A program made the translations under genes and the position numbers. A stretch of 5,594 nucleotides of DNA from Clostridia bacterium (GTDB lineage: Bacteria > Bacillota > Clostridia > Christensenellales > UBA1242), in NCBI GenBank assembly GCA_023228225.1, contig JALOBO010000102.1:1-5594 (forward strand), given 5' to 3'. The notes under the pieces were generated by a model that was not told the origin of the DNA, did no database searches, and saw only the letters and a program-made list of their open reading frames with translations. This document shows, piece by piece, positions 1 to 5,160 of the stretch. Numbering within the stretch: the first letter of the stretch is position 1; each line of letters begins with the position of its first letter.

Positions 1-69
1 ATTGAAATTTACACCGCAATCGTTAAAGAGATGGCAATTAAATATGGTGTAGAGCAAAAATCCGCATGA
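1..69 (+). CDS. C-terminal end of an upstream gene (partial)
   Basis: Frame 1 is open from the left edge to a TGA at 67-69 and encodes 22 residues ending in GVEQKSA. It is followed after a short gap by the start region of the next gene, the same tight spacing seen through the rest of the window, which supports it as the tail of a real gene. The peptide (IEIYTAIVKEMAIKYG and onward) looks like an amphipathic helix. It is too short to assign a family. Frame 2 is also open for a shorter distance (to a TAG at 50-52), so the frame choice is an inference. Confidence 0.5.
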   Translation: MEIYTAIVKEMAIKYGVEQKSA

Positions 70-83
70 AAATTTAGAAAGGC

Positions 84-89
84 AGGTGA
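84..89 (+). promoter_or_regulatory. Ribosome binding site favouring the GTG start at 95
   Basis: AGGTGA at 84-89 matches the anti-Shine-Dalgarno sequence of 16S rRNA and lies 5 bases before the GTG at 95. A second match, AGAAAGG at 76-82, lies 12 bases before that GTG. For the alternative GTG at 86 the AGAAAGG is only 3 bases away and AGGTGA overlaps the start codon, so 95 is better placed. Confidence 0.45.
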
Positions 90-94
90 AAAAA

Positions 95-268
95 GTGAAG
101 CCGCCCAAATGGAAGCAAGGCGAGCCGGTGCAGATTGAGCGCGACGGCAGTACAGCCACATACCGATACGATTATGGCAATGACATTATGGCGGTGTTAT
201 TAGACAGCGACGGCAAAGTTACAGCATTTAACAGGTTGTTTTACGGCAAAACATGGAAAGCAAAATAA
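95..268 (+). CDS. Small protein of unknown function (57 aa)
   Basis: I do not recognise this protein. It encodes 57 residues from a GTG start at 95, or 60 from an in-frame GTG at 86; the spacing of the Shine-Dalgarno matches favours 95. The N-terminus is lysine- and proline-rich (KPPKWKQGEP). The rest reads as a series of short beta strands: VQIER, TATYRYDYG, IMAVLLDSDGK, VTAFNRLFYG. This suggests a compact basic all-beta domain, possibly SH3-like, but that is inference from the pattern only. There is no signal peptide or membrane segment. It lies 27 bases before the next gene and is probably on the same transcript. Its position suggests a phage early accessory protein. Confidence 0.65.
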   Translation: MKPPKWKQGEPVQIERDGSTATYRYDYGNDIMAVLLDSDGKVTAFNRLFYGKTWKAK

Positions 269-273
269 ATTTT

Positions 274-285
274 AAGAAAGGAGGG
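274..285 (+). promoter_or_regulatory. Strong ribosome binding site for the 269-aa gene
   Basis: AAGAAAGGAGGG includes a 10-base perfect match (AGAAAGGAGG, 275-284) to the complement of a typical Firmicute 16S rRNA 3' end. The core GGAGG ends 11 bases before the ATG at 296. It is the longest Shine-Dalgarno match in the window, which suggests high translation of this gene. Confidence 0.75.
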
Positions 286-298
286 TAAAAAGCTGATG
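284..298 (+). repeat. 15-base direct repeat, copy 1 (RBS-to-start segment)
   Basis: GGTAAAAAGCTGATG here is identical to 1093-1107. Both copies end exactly on the ATG of the following gene and both include the end of its Shine-Dalgarno sequence. In copy 2 the TGA inside the repeat is also the stop of the preceding gene; in copy 1 it is not. Confidence 0.7.
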
Positions 299-1105
299 AG
301 CATGTTTGACGACGACCCATTTGACAATAGTACGCCAAAATATAGTTCTGCGCAGGATATTTATGACGCTTTGCGTGAGATGGCAACCGGCGAGGAAATA
401 GGCATACTGTCGGATATGTTTGCGGACGTAAGTTGGGAGGGGCAGGATTACTACTATACCGATAACGGCAGTAAGCTCGTTGAGCAGTGGAATGAAATTA
501 TCGACTACGGCGGCGATAAGATGTGGCTAATGGACGTGGCTGTTTGGCAACTCAGCAACGAGGACGCAAATGACTGGATTTATCAGATTCTATGCAATGA
601 CGACCTTGCAAAACGGATAGGATTCAAAAAAATATTTGTTGACACCGTTTTAGGCGGTATGAGTAACCAATATAAAGCCGCTGCGGACGCGTTTGAGGAA
701 GAACTTCAGGACCTTGACCGGTTTGATTATTACGGGAACATGAAAGCGCTTGGTTCTGCGCTGGAATCAATCGGATATAACATTTACAATAATCCATATA
801 GTAAACTCTGCTCAGCCGTCTATGACAAATTAAAAGGGTTACGATTGGACACGGAAAGGCAGCTGATTGTTGAGAGCCGCGCTATGCTGACCGGGTATGA
901 CGATTTTATGTTCGGCTTGCGGTCAAACCAAGCACTATATACCGAGCAGGAAAAGATGTACCAAAACAAGGCGACACTATTGCAAGAAAGATACGAAAAT
1001 GCAAAGCGGCTGTTACTATCTATGGCACAAGAGCAGGGAGTTGTGCTCCAATTGCCAAGCACACCATTACAGCTCGTGGCGTCTAATGAGGAGGTAAAAA
1101 GCTGA
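296..1105 (+). CDS. Orphan phage protein of unknown function (269 aa)
   Basis: I do not recognise this protein. The ATG at 296 follows the best ribosome binding site in the window; an in-frame ATG at 302 is a possible alternative. The N-terminus is strikingly acidic (FDDDPFD at residues 4-10), and acidic and aromatic residues continue through about residue 100 (for example DYYYTDNG at 51-58 and MWLMDVAVWQLSNEDANDW at 76-94). From about residue 100 onward the protein appears mainly helical, with a probable coiled-coil at about 215-247. It ends in a short Pro/Leu-containing tail. No membrane segment, signal peptide, nucleotide-binding loop or metal-binding motif is visible. Its TGA shares one base with the next gene's ATG (TGATG), so the two are probably translationally coupled. 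It is probably cytoplasmic. Confidence 0.8.
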   Translation: MSMFDDDPFDNSTPKYSSAQDIYDALREMATGEEIGILSDMFADVSWEGQDYYYTDNGSKLVEQWNEIIDYGGDKMWLMDVAVWQLSNEDANDWIYQILCNDDLAKRIGFKKIFVDTVLGGMSNQYKAAADAFEEELQDLDRFDYYGNMKALGSALESIGYNIYNNPYSKLCSAVYDKLKGLRLDTERQLIVESRAMLTGYDDFMFGLRSNQALYTEQEKMYQNKATLLQERYENAKRLLLSMAQEQGVVLQLPSTPLQLVASNEEVKS

Positions 1106-1107
1106 TG
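1093..1107 (+). repeat. 15-base direct repeat, copy 2 (RBS-to-start segment)
   Basis: This is identical to 284-298 (GGTAAAAAGCTGATG). The GAGGAGG just upstream and within it (1088-1094) is the ribosome binding site of the gene starting at 1105, and it lies inside the last codons of the preceding gene (EEVKS then stop). Confidence 0.7.
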
Positions 1108-1455
1108 GAAGAACTGAAACCGTGTAGTCTTGATAGTGCTCAAAAATGGGTAGAACAAGAGATTAATGATTACTGCACAGACGGTATGCTGATTAATTCA
1201 GAAATTGAAGCAGTATCAGCTCTTAAGCGTATCCAAATGGAATTAGACCGCCGCGCCGAACCGGAAAACGAGCCACTGACGCAAGAAGAGTTAGCAAACG
1301 CCTATTTAAACATTTGCGATGACCCATGTGGCGGCGACCCGACAACAGGTATTGCACCGTGTAAGTTTTGGGTAATGCCCGACGTAGACGAAAATAACAA
1401 TCCAGTGCCGGGATATTGCAAACTGAAAAAATACCGCAAGCCTAAAGGGGAGTGA
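1105..1455 (+). CDS. Small protein with a C-terminal cysteine cluster (116 aa)
   Basis: I do not recognise the family. Residues 1-68 look helical (SAQKWVEQEI, then EIEAVSALKRIQMELDRR and LTQEELANAYLNI). The C-terminal part holds four cysteines at 71, 75, 86 and 105, a C-x3-C-x10-C-x18-C pattern that could bind one zinc ion; two more cysteines sit at 7 and 24. The last residues are basic (KLKKYRKPKGE), compatible with nucleic-acid binding. Zinc and nucleic-acid binding are inferences from residue pattern. The ATG shares its first base with the upstream stop and has GGAGG 10 bases before it. The gene ends 6 bases before the next start. No membrane segment is seen. Confidence 0.75.
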   Translation: MEELKPCSLDSAQKWVEQEINDYCTDGMLINSEIEAVSALKRIQMELDRRAEPENEPLTQEELANAYLNICDDPCGGDPTTGIAPCKFWVMPDVDENNNPVPGYCKLKKYRKPKGE

Positions 1456-1461
1456 TTAAAA

Positions 1462-1656
1462 ATGCCATCATTAATTGATATATTGCTGTATCTCGTAATA
1501 ATCGGCGCAGCAGTAATAATTATCGGCGGCTTGCTTTATGTAATTATCCACATGGCATATAAAATCCGTGGGGTTAATGCCGCAGAACAGGATATACAAG
1601 ACCGTATTAACAACAATCGCGATTACATGCGTAAAGAGTTATCACACCATGTATGA
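1462..1656 (+). CDS. Single-pass small membrane protein (64 aa)
   Basis: Residues about 4-31 form one strongly hydrophobic stretch (IDILLYLVIIGAAVIIIGG and onward), long enough for one membrane helix. It is followed by positive residues (MAYKIRG) and a hydrophilic, probably helical tail (EQDIQDRINNNRDYMRKEL). By the positive-inside rule the short N-terminus would lie outside and the tail inside the cell. GGGGAG at 1447-1452 is placed 9 bases before the ATG. The last 8 bases overlap the next gene. The function is unknown. Such peptides in phage early regions can be membrane anchors or superinfection-exclusion factors, but nothing here shows which. A holin is less likely because no lysis gene is adjacent and there is a single helix. 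Confidence 0.7.
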   Translation: MPSLIDILLYLVIIGAAVIIIGGLLYVIIHMAYKIRGVNAAEQDIQDRINNNRDYMRKELSHHV

Positions 1657-1810
1657 CCCATGTGCTCATTGCAACTGTGTACTACACCGCAACATATGTA
1701 AAAAGTTTTGCACAGCCTACAAAATAGCGGTTGAGCGTGATGTACATAATGGCATGATAGCTATTAGCATAGCACAGCACGATAGGATAAGGAGGCAATC
1801 GCACAAATGA
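1649..1810 (+). CDS. Cysteine-cluster microprotein (53 aa)
   Basis: The chosen ATG at 1649 overlaps the stop region of the membrane-protein gene (CATGTATGA), giving 53 residues. The frame is open further upstream to an ATG at 1568, but that part lies wholly inside the preceding gene and looks like its shadow. The N-terminal half holds Cys 5, 8, 10, 17 and 21 with His 7 and 13 (PCAHCNCVLHR, then ICKKFC), a likely small zinc site. The C-terminal half is a basic helix ending in HDRIRRQSHK. The ribosome binding site is weak (AAAGAG at 1633-1638), so expression probably depends on coupling to the gene before it. It ends in an ATGA overlap with the next gene. I cannot assign a function. Confidence 0.6.
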   Translation: MYDPCAHCNCVLHRNICKKFCTAYKIAVERDVHNGMIAISIAQHDRIRRQSHK

Positions 1811-2100
1811 CATGTAATCATGACTGCTTTAATTGCAAACTGCCGGAATGCACAGCTCCGGCAAATAAAATTACTAAATGGGAAAGTGAGGTAATGAAAG
1901 GTGCGTCCGGAAAATGGGAACGCGATATAATCGACAAAAACATCAAATATATGCTTTCCCAAGGTTTTAAAGCGGCTGAAATCAGCAGCGTGATAGGAAT
2001 TACCCCCAAAGAATATAACACAGCATATAACCGAATTTTGCATGAAAAAAACCGCTTATCTGTTAGAGCAGAAAAAGCGGCACAAAGAAAATTAGCTTAA
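1807..2100 (+). CDS. Small protein with N-terminal Cys cluster and probable helix-turn-helix (97 aa)
   Basis: The N-terminus carries Cys 3, 7, 10 and 15 (MTCNHDCFNCKLPEC), a C-x3-C-x2-C-x4-C cluster. Similar short N-terminal clusters occur, as I recall, in small phage and prophage proteins of Clostridia. Residues about 43-78 read as a helix-turn-helix: one helix (DKNIKYMLSQG), a second (KAAEISSVIG), then a turn (ITP) and a recognition-like helix (KEYNTAYNRILHE). The tail is basic (RAEKAAQRKLA). This suggests a small DNA-binding regulator, which is inference. The start is supported by AAGGAGG at 1789-1795, 11 bases before the ATG, and by the four-base ATGA overlap with the preceding gene. After its TAA comes a 34-base gap. 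Confidence 0.75.
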   Translation: MTCNHDCFNCKLPECTAPANKITKWESEVMKGASGKWERDIIDKNIKYMLSQGFKAAEISSVIGITPKEYNTAYNRILHEKNRLSVRAEKAAQRKLA

Positions 2101-2120
2101 TTATATATTACATTTTAAAA

Positions 2121-2125
2121 AGGAG
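2121..2125 (+). promoter_or_regulatory. Ribosome binding site for the 218-aa gene
   Basis: AGGAG, preceded by an A-rich run (TTTTAAAA), lies 9 bases before the ATG at 2135. The 34-base gap 2101-2134 is the longest or nearly the longest untranslated stretch in the window and is very A+T-rich. I see no convincing -35/-10 pair or terminator hairpin in it. Confidence 0.6.
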
Positions 2126-2134
2126 ATTGTCAAT

Positions 2135-2791
2135 ATGGAGTTCGAAATTGGAGAAAAATATACAAGCAAAAATAGCGATGGTAAGCCATTCTTGATACAA
2201 ATTACAAAAAAATATCCGGAGATTAATAGGTATAAATATAAAGTGCTTAAAGGTAATACAGGCATTTGTCGTTTAGAGTTTGATGATGGCTCAGTTTTTG
2301 CCAAAAGCCTAAAGCCCTATGAGGATTTGCCCCACATTTGTTACGTTTTGGGCGGGGAAGAAACGCCGCTGAAATGTGGAGAAGAATTCAAAGCAGACGG
2401 ACATATTGGGAAATACAGAATTCATGAAGAAATTGTTGAATGGTACAAAAAAGATTATAAAGGTTGTGAATGGGTTCCTGCGAACGTTTATGATATTTTC
2501 GAGTTTATCAATTACCCCGAAAAGATAATCCGTTCCCCGCAGTTTTCAGACGATGAGGAAGCACTTATGCGGCTACTTGTTAAAAATGGCTTGCCATATG
2601 TGGCGAGGGACAAAAATAAAGCATTGTTCGCATATCCTGCAAAGCCAGTTATGGGAATAGACAATGGTCAATTTTATTGCCCTGATGATTTAGCTCAAAT
2701 GCCTAACAAATTATTCCCTTATATCACTTTTGGGAACAGCCCGTTTGACGCGAAAGCCTACCTTGAAAGTGAGGCAAAAAATGACGGATAG
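2135..2791 (+). CDS. Phage protein of unknown function (218 aa)
   Basis: I cannot name this protein. It seems built from three parts. Residues 1-62 are rich in short beta strands and lysine (FEIGEKYTS, KYKVLKGNTG, CRLEFDDGSVFAKSL). Residues about 65-132 hold Cys 69, 81 and 111 and a Trp/Tyr-rich stretch (EEIVEWYKKDYKGCEWVP). Residues about 135-205 begin with a helix (SDDEEALMRLLVKNG) followed by strands (YVARDKNKALFAYPAKPV) and end in LFPYITFGNSPF. The last part resembles segments I associate with uncharacterised Firmicute phage early proteins, but I cannot confirm this here. There is no membrane segment or obvious catalytic motif. The last 11 bases overlap the next gene. Confidence 0.75.
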   Translation: MEFEIGEKYTSKNSDGKPFLIQITKKYPEINRYKYKVLKGNTGICRLEFDDGSVFAKSLKPYEDLPHICYVLGGEETPLKCGEEFKADGHIGKYRIHEEIVEWYKKDYKGCEWVPANVYDIFEFINYPEKIIRSPQFSDDEEALMRLLVKNGLPYVARDKNKALFAYPAKPVMGIDNGQFYCPDDLAQMPNKLFPYITFGNSPFDAKAYLESEAKNDG

Positions 2792-3014
2792 CCGTATTCA
2801 ACATATACATGAAGCCATTGCAGCAGAATCAAAAACGTTGCAACAGTTAAACTCCGAGCGAAACGAAGTAATGCGTATCCTTTTCAAAGCTAAATATGTA
2901 GACGTCTCTGATTTGCATACCATTGAATCAAAATACGCTACAAAAATAGCAAATTTAAGTGACGATATAAAGAATTTAAAGCAGGCATTGAAAGAGATGG
3001 AATCAAATGCTTAA
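2781..3014 (+). CDS. Short coiled-coil protein (77 aa)
   Basis: The ATG at 2781 is chosen because it has AGTGAGG 7 bases upstream and overlaps the preceding gene by only 11 bases; an in-frame ATG at 2730 lies deeper in that gene and has no such site. The protein is almost wholly helical, with two heptad-like stretches at about residues 4-35 (IHEAIAAESKTLQQLNSER) and 44-74 (IESKYATKIANLSDDIKNL), separated by a short linker (KAKYVDVSD). This pattern fits a helical hairpin or dimeric coiled coil. No enzymatic motif is present. It overlaps the next gene by 8 bases. The function is unknown; a structural or adaptor role is a guess from shape alone. Confidence 0.72.
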   Translation: MTDSRIQHIHEAIAAESKTLQQLNSERNEVMRILFKAKYVDVSDLHTIESKYATKIANLSDDIKNLKQALKEMESNA

Positions 3015-3195
3015 GGGCTATAAAGGCATAGGACCGGAGCACGGCAAATACATAGGAATTGATAATGCCGCCGACTATGCCGCTAAACAATGCGTGATAA
3101 AACTTACGGATAAAACAACCGACGAATTTCGGAAAATGTTTGTTGAGTGGTTTTATTCCGGAAACTGGACGGAGGATAACGATGACACTTTATGA
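3007..3195 (+). CDS. Small phage protein of unknown function (62 aa)
   Basis: I do not recognise a named family. The N-terminal part is glycine-rich and basic (MLKGYKGIGPEHGKYIG). Then comes a helix (AADYAAKQCVIKL) and a C-terminal amphipathic segment with aromatic residues (FRKMFVEWFYSGNW) that ends in an acidic tail (TEDNDDTL). The start overlaps the preceding gene by 8 bases and is preceded by a purine-rich GAAAGAGATGG at 2990-3000. Its end overlaps the Gp157-family gene by 14 bases and carries that gene's ribosome binding site. Conserved overlaps on both sides support it as a real gene coupled to the recombination genes downstream. Confidence 0.65.
   Translation: MLKGYKGIGPEHGKYIGIDNAADYAAKQCVIKLTDKTTDEFRKMFVEWFYSGNWTEDNDDTL
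3171..3175 (+). promoter_or_regulatory. Ribosome binding site that fixes the gp157 start
   Basis: GGAGG at 3171-3175 lies 6 bases before the ATG at 3182. An in-frame ATG at 3140 would add 14 residues but has no such site, and the protein from 3182 begins with the family-typical MTLYEI. Confidence 0.7.
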
Positions 3196-3691
3196 AATAA
3201 ATCAAACCTACCAAGAATTTTTTGACAAGGTTGAAAGCGGAGAAATACCCGAAGAAGCTGTATCTGATACTTTAGAATCCCTCGATGGCGAGTTTGAGGA
3301 TAAAGCAGATAATATTGCCTGCTACATAAAATCGCTTCTAAGCGACGCACAGGCGATTAAAGCGGAATCAGACGCACTTTTAGAGCGTGCAAAAGTAAAA
3401 AAAGCAAAAGCCGACCGGCTTACGGATTACCTTTATCAGGCATTTAAAGTACGCGGAAAAGACAAACTGGAAACTAAAAGAAACTTGCTTAAAATCCGTA
3501 AGAACCCGCCGGCGGTACAGATTGATGATGAATCAACCTTTATCAGTTGGGCGCACGATTGGGAAGAAACTAACTTCCTTATACCGCGTGAACCAACCAT
3601 CAACAAAACCGCTGTTAAAAATGCGCTGAAAGCCGGAGAAGAAATACCACACGCTAAACTTGTATCCGGCGAAAAGCTAACGATTAAGTGA
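3182..3691 (+). CDS. Siphovirus Gp157 family protein (169 aa)
   Basis: The sequence has the layout of the Gp157 family first described in Streptococcus thermophilus phages: MTLYEI at the start, a long charged helical region at about 31-85 (LDGEFEDKADNIACYIKSL, then KKAKADRLTDYL), a basic strand segment at about 95-115 (KLETKRNLLKIRKNPPAV), and a C-terminal NKTAVKNALKAGEEIPHAKL at 141-160. The length is normal for the family. The family has been linked to increased phage resistance when carried by the host, but its biochemistry is unsettled. It is commonly found directly before single-strand annealing proteins, as here, where erf begins 7 bases after its stop, which suggests a role in phage recombination. 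The coiled-coil centre and basic segment would suit DNA or protein binding. Confidence 0.92.
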   Translation: MTLYEINQTYQEFFDKVESGEIPEEAVSDTLESLDGEFEDKADNIACYIKSLLSDAQAIKAESDALLERAKVKKAKADRLTDYLYQAFKVRGKDKLETKRNLLKIRKNPPAVQIDDESTFISWAHDWEETNFLIPREPTINKTAVKNALKAGEEIPHAKLVSGEKLTIK

Positions 3692-3698
3692 GGTAAAC

Positions 3699-4337
3699 AT
3701 GAATATATACGAAAAAATATTATCAATAATGCAGGACGTACAATATCTTGCTAAAGATGACCACATAAAATTCGGGAATAGTACAGATTATAAAGCGCTA
3801 TCAGAAGAAAAAGTTACATCAATTATGCGAAATGAACTTATAAATAATAAACTTGTGGTTTTTCCAATTGCGCAAGATTCTATTCGCACAGGAAATATTA
3901 CACATGTTGATACAAAATACCGCATGGTAAACGTTGAAAATCCGGACGAATTTATCGAAATAGTTTCATGCGGTGATGGTGCAGATACGCAGGATAAAGG
4001 TTCCGGTAAAGCTATGACATACGCTTTTAAATATATGTGGCTTAGGACGTTTGCTCTTCCAACCAGAGAGGACCCCGACAAAATATCGAGTTCTGAATTG
4101 GATGATAAAATCAAAAAAGAAGCAGAAAAGAAAGCAGCACAGCCGGAATATATCGACGAAATAAAGCAGACTGTAATTTTAAAAGAATTACATCGCACAG
4201 GTTGGGATACAAAAAGTATGCTATCTTATCTTGCCAAAAAATTCCCGAAAAACCCGCCAAAAGCGATTAATAAAATTACTATTCCGCAGTTTACCTTTAT
4301 CGTGAAAGCACTTGAAAAAAAGCCGGATAAGGCATGA
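3699..4337 (+). CDS. erf: ERF family single-strand annealing protein
   Basis: ERF proteins are phage recombinases that anneal complementary single strands, as in phage P22 Erf. The family signature is clear at residues 92-126: GDGADTQDKGSGKAMTYAFK, then the KYMWLRTFALPTREDPD segment. Upstream is the expected N-terminal core (about 1-91), with the strand pattern VVFPIAQDSIRTGNITHVD followed by EFIEIVSCGDG. After residue 128 comes a Lys/Glu-rich linker (KIKKEAEKKAA) and a C-terminal region at about 150-207 (ELHRTGWDTKSMLSYLAKKF) that looks like a small helical domain of the kind that contacts partners or DNA in this family. The start is supported by GTGAGGT at 3688-3694. The stop overlaps the next gene by four bases (ATGA). 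Length is usual for the family. Confidence 0.94.
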   Translation: MNIYEKILSIMQDVQYLAKDDHIKFGNSTDYKALSEEKVTSIMRNELINNKLVVFPIAQDSIRTGNITHVDTKYRMVNVENPDEFIEIVSCGDGADTQDKGSGKAMTYAFKYMWLRTFALPTREDPDKISSSELDDKIKKEAEKKAAQPEYIDEIKQTVILKELHRTGWDTKSMLSYLAKKFPKNPPKAINKITIPQFTFIVKALEKKPDKA

Positions 4338-4867
4338 TAATCCAGTTTGACAAGACTAAATTGTTTCAGCAACCCGATGGCATGTATTTAGGCATACACG
4401 TTAAAAGCCGCTTGCAAGCCGAAAAAGCCACTGAAAAATTTGATAGCAAACTATGCGACGCGGAATTAAAGATACACAGGGAGCGGCGCTCACTCGAAGC
4501 TAACGCTTATTTGTGGAAGTTATTGCAAGAGATTGCAGGGGTAGTCGGGAATATTACAAAAGAGGAAGTCTATCGTAACGCTATTTACGACGCAGGAAAG
4601 TTTGATTTTGTACTGCTAAAAGCCGAAGCCGTTGAAACATTTATCCACAGTTGGAGTAGCCGTGGTTTAGGCTGGATTGCAGAAAAGACAGATGTAAAAG
4701 TAGGCGATTATCAACAAGTTATTTGTTATTATGGTTCGTCCGTCTATAGCACAAAAGAGATGTCAACATTATTAGATTTTGTGGTAAACGAAGCAAAAGA
4801 ATTAGATATTGATACGCGGACACCAGATGAAATAGCTAAAATGGAGGCGTTATGGCAAGGAAATTAG
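4334..4867 (+). CDS. NinB/Orf-like recombination protein (putative)
   Basis: The sequence RRSLEANAYLWKLLQEIA at residues 51-68 is the mark of a protein group common beside annealing proteins in Firmicute phages and often considered related to NinB (lambda Orf), which helps load or exchange proteins on single-stranded DNA. Other group-like stretches are EEVYRNAIYDAGKFD (77-91), SWSSRGLGWIAEKTD (106-120), VICYYGSSVYSTKEMSTLLD (129-148) and AKELDIDTRTPDEIAKMEALW at the end. The N-terminal 45 residues look like a separate beta-rich subdomain. The relation to NinB is remote and recalled, not shown by the sequence itself. It overlaps erf by four bases and contains the ribosome binding site of the next gene, consistent with a shared recombination task. 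Confidence 0.75.
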   Translation: MIIQFDKTKLFQQPDGMYLGIHVKSRLQAEKATEKFDSKLCDAELKIHRERRSLEANAYLWKLLQEIAGVVGNITKEEVYRNAIYDAGKFDFVLLKAEAVETFIHSWSSRGLGWIAEKTDVKVGDYQQVICYYGSSVYSTKEMSTLLDFVVNEAKELDIDTRTPDEIAKMEALWQGN

Positions 4868-5145
4868 AATTTTGTATCATGCCTCCCGGAGAATTTTGGA
4901 CGAATGAGCGCCGCCCCGGTCTTGTACGCCATGAAATTTTTTTCGGACCGTTTCGCCAAAAATCAATTAGGCTTGGGCTTGTAGTTTTCTTAACGCCCGA
5001 AATGCACAACATGGGGAACTTTTCCGTACATAATTTCCGTGGAAACGACTTGATTTTGAAACGCGCAGGACAACAGGCGGCAATGGATTATTACAGATGG
5101 AACACACAGCAGTTTATAAACGAATTTGGAAAAAATTATTTGTAA
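4852..5145 (+). CDS. Small HNH-like phage protein, apparently without zinc cysteines (97 aa)
   Basis: The body resembles a small phage HNH-like family that sits next to annealing proteins and ssb. Seen here are VRHEIFFGPFRQKS (25-38, in place of the usual HHIFGG-RKKS), RLGLVVFLTPEMHN (40-53, in place of YGL-V-LC-HH), a VHN at 59-61, and the C-terminal FGKNYL. Histidines 27, 52 and 60 are kept. Family members I recall have a CxxC pair before the first histidine and another cysteine or histidine later; here the only cysteine is Cys 8. So it may be a variant that folds without zinc or has lost nuclease activity. GGAGG at 4843-4847 is 4 bases before the ATG, inside the preceding gene, with a 16-base overlap. 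Likely role: DNA recombination or junction processing, by inference. Confidence 0.7.
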   Translation: MARKLEFCIMPPGEFWTNERRPGLVRHEIFFGPFRQKSIRLGLVVFLTPEMHNMGNFSVHNFRGNDLILKRAGQQAAMDYYRWNTQQFINEFGKNYL

Positions 5146-5160
5146 CGCCGCATATGGCGG
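5146..5160 (+). promoter_or_regulatory. Short inverted repeat before ssb
   Basis: CGCCGCATATGGCGG directly after the TAA of the previous gene can form either of two overlapping 4-base stems (5146-5149 with 5156-5159, or 5148-5151 with 5157-5160). It is not followed by a T run, so it is not a rho-independent terminator. It could be a weak hairpin or a protein-binding site just upstream of the ssb ribosome binding site (AAAGGA, 5164-5169), but may be chance. Confidence 0.25.

Noticed and set aside
299..327. FDDDPFD near the start of the 269-residue protein, resembling the acidic SSB tip (DDDxPF)
   Set aside because: The SSB tip works as the extreme C-terminus, with its terminal carboxylate; here it is internal at the N-terminus, so mimicry is unlikely.
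897..1097. Cysteine-rich + strand open frame (CSACGQTKH ... CSNCQAHH) resembling a zinc ribbon
   Set aside because: It lies completely inside the well-supported 269-residue gene in another frame. The zinc-like pairs are eye-catching given the Cys-cluster genes nearby, but there is no ribosome binding site and no room for it in the operon layout.
820..1158. Open frame on the minus strand, 112 codons
   Set aside because: It lies opposite the 269-residue gene and crosses its junction with the next gene, has no fitting ribosome binding site, and encodes a low-complexity Ser/Phe/Cys-rich product typical of a shadow frame.
1717..2043. Minus-strand open frames opposite the 1649 and 1807 genes
   Set aside because: They are antisense to two well-spaced + strand genes with good overlaps and RBS, and have Phe/Cys/Ile-rich shadow-type composition.
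2101..2134. A+T-rich gap considered as a promoter or terminator
   Set aside because: There is no recognisable -35 element at proper spacing from the TATATT-like sequence and no hairpin with a T run; it is mostly a leader for the ribosome binding site.
3436..4198. Minus-strand open frames opposite gp157 and erf
   Set aside because: They run antisense to two confidently recognised genes, and the products are hydrophobic/Ser-rich without a family signature.
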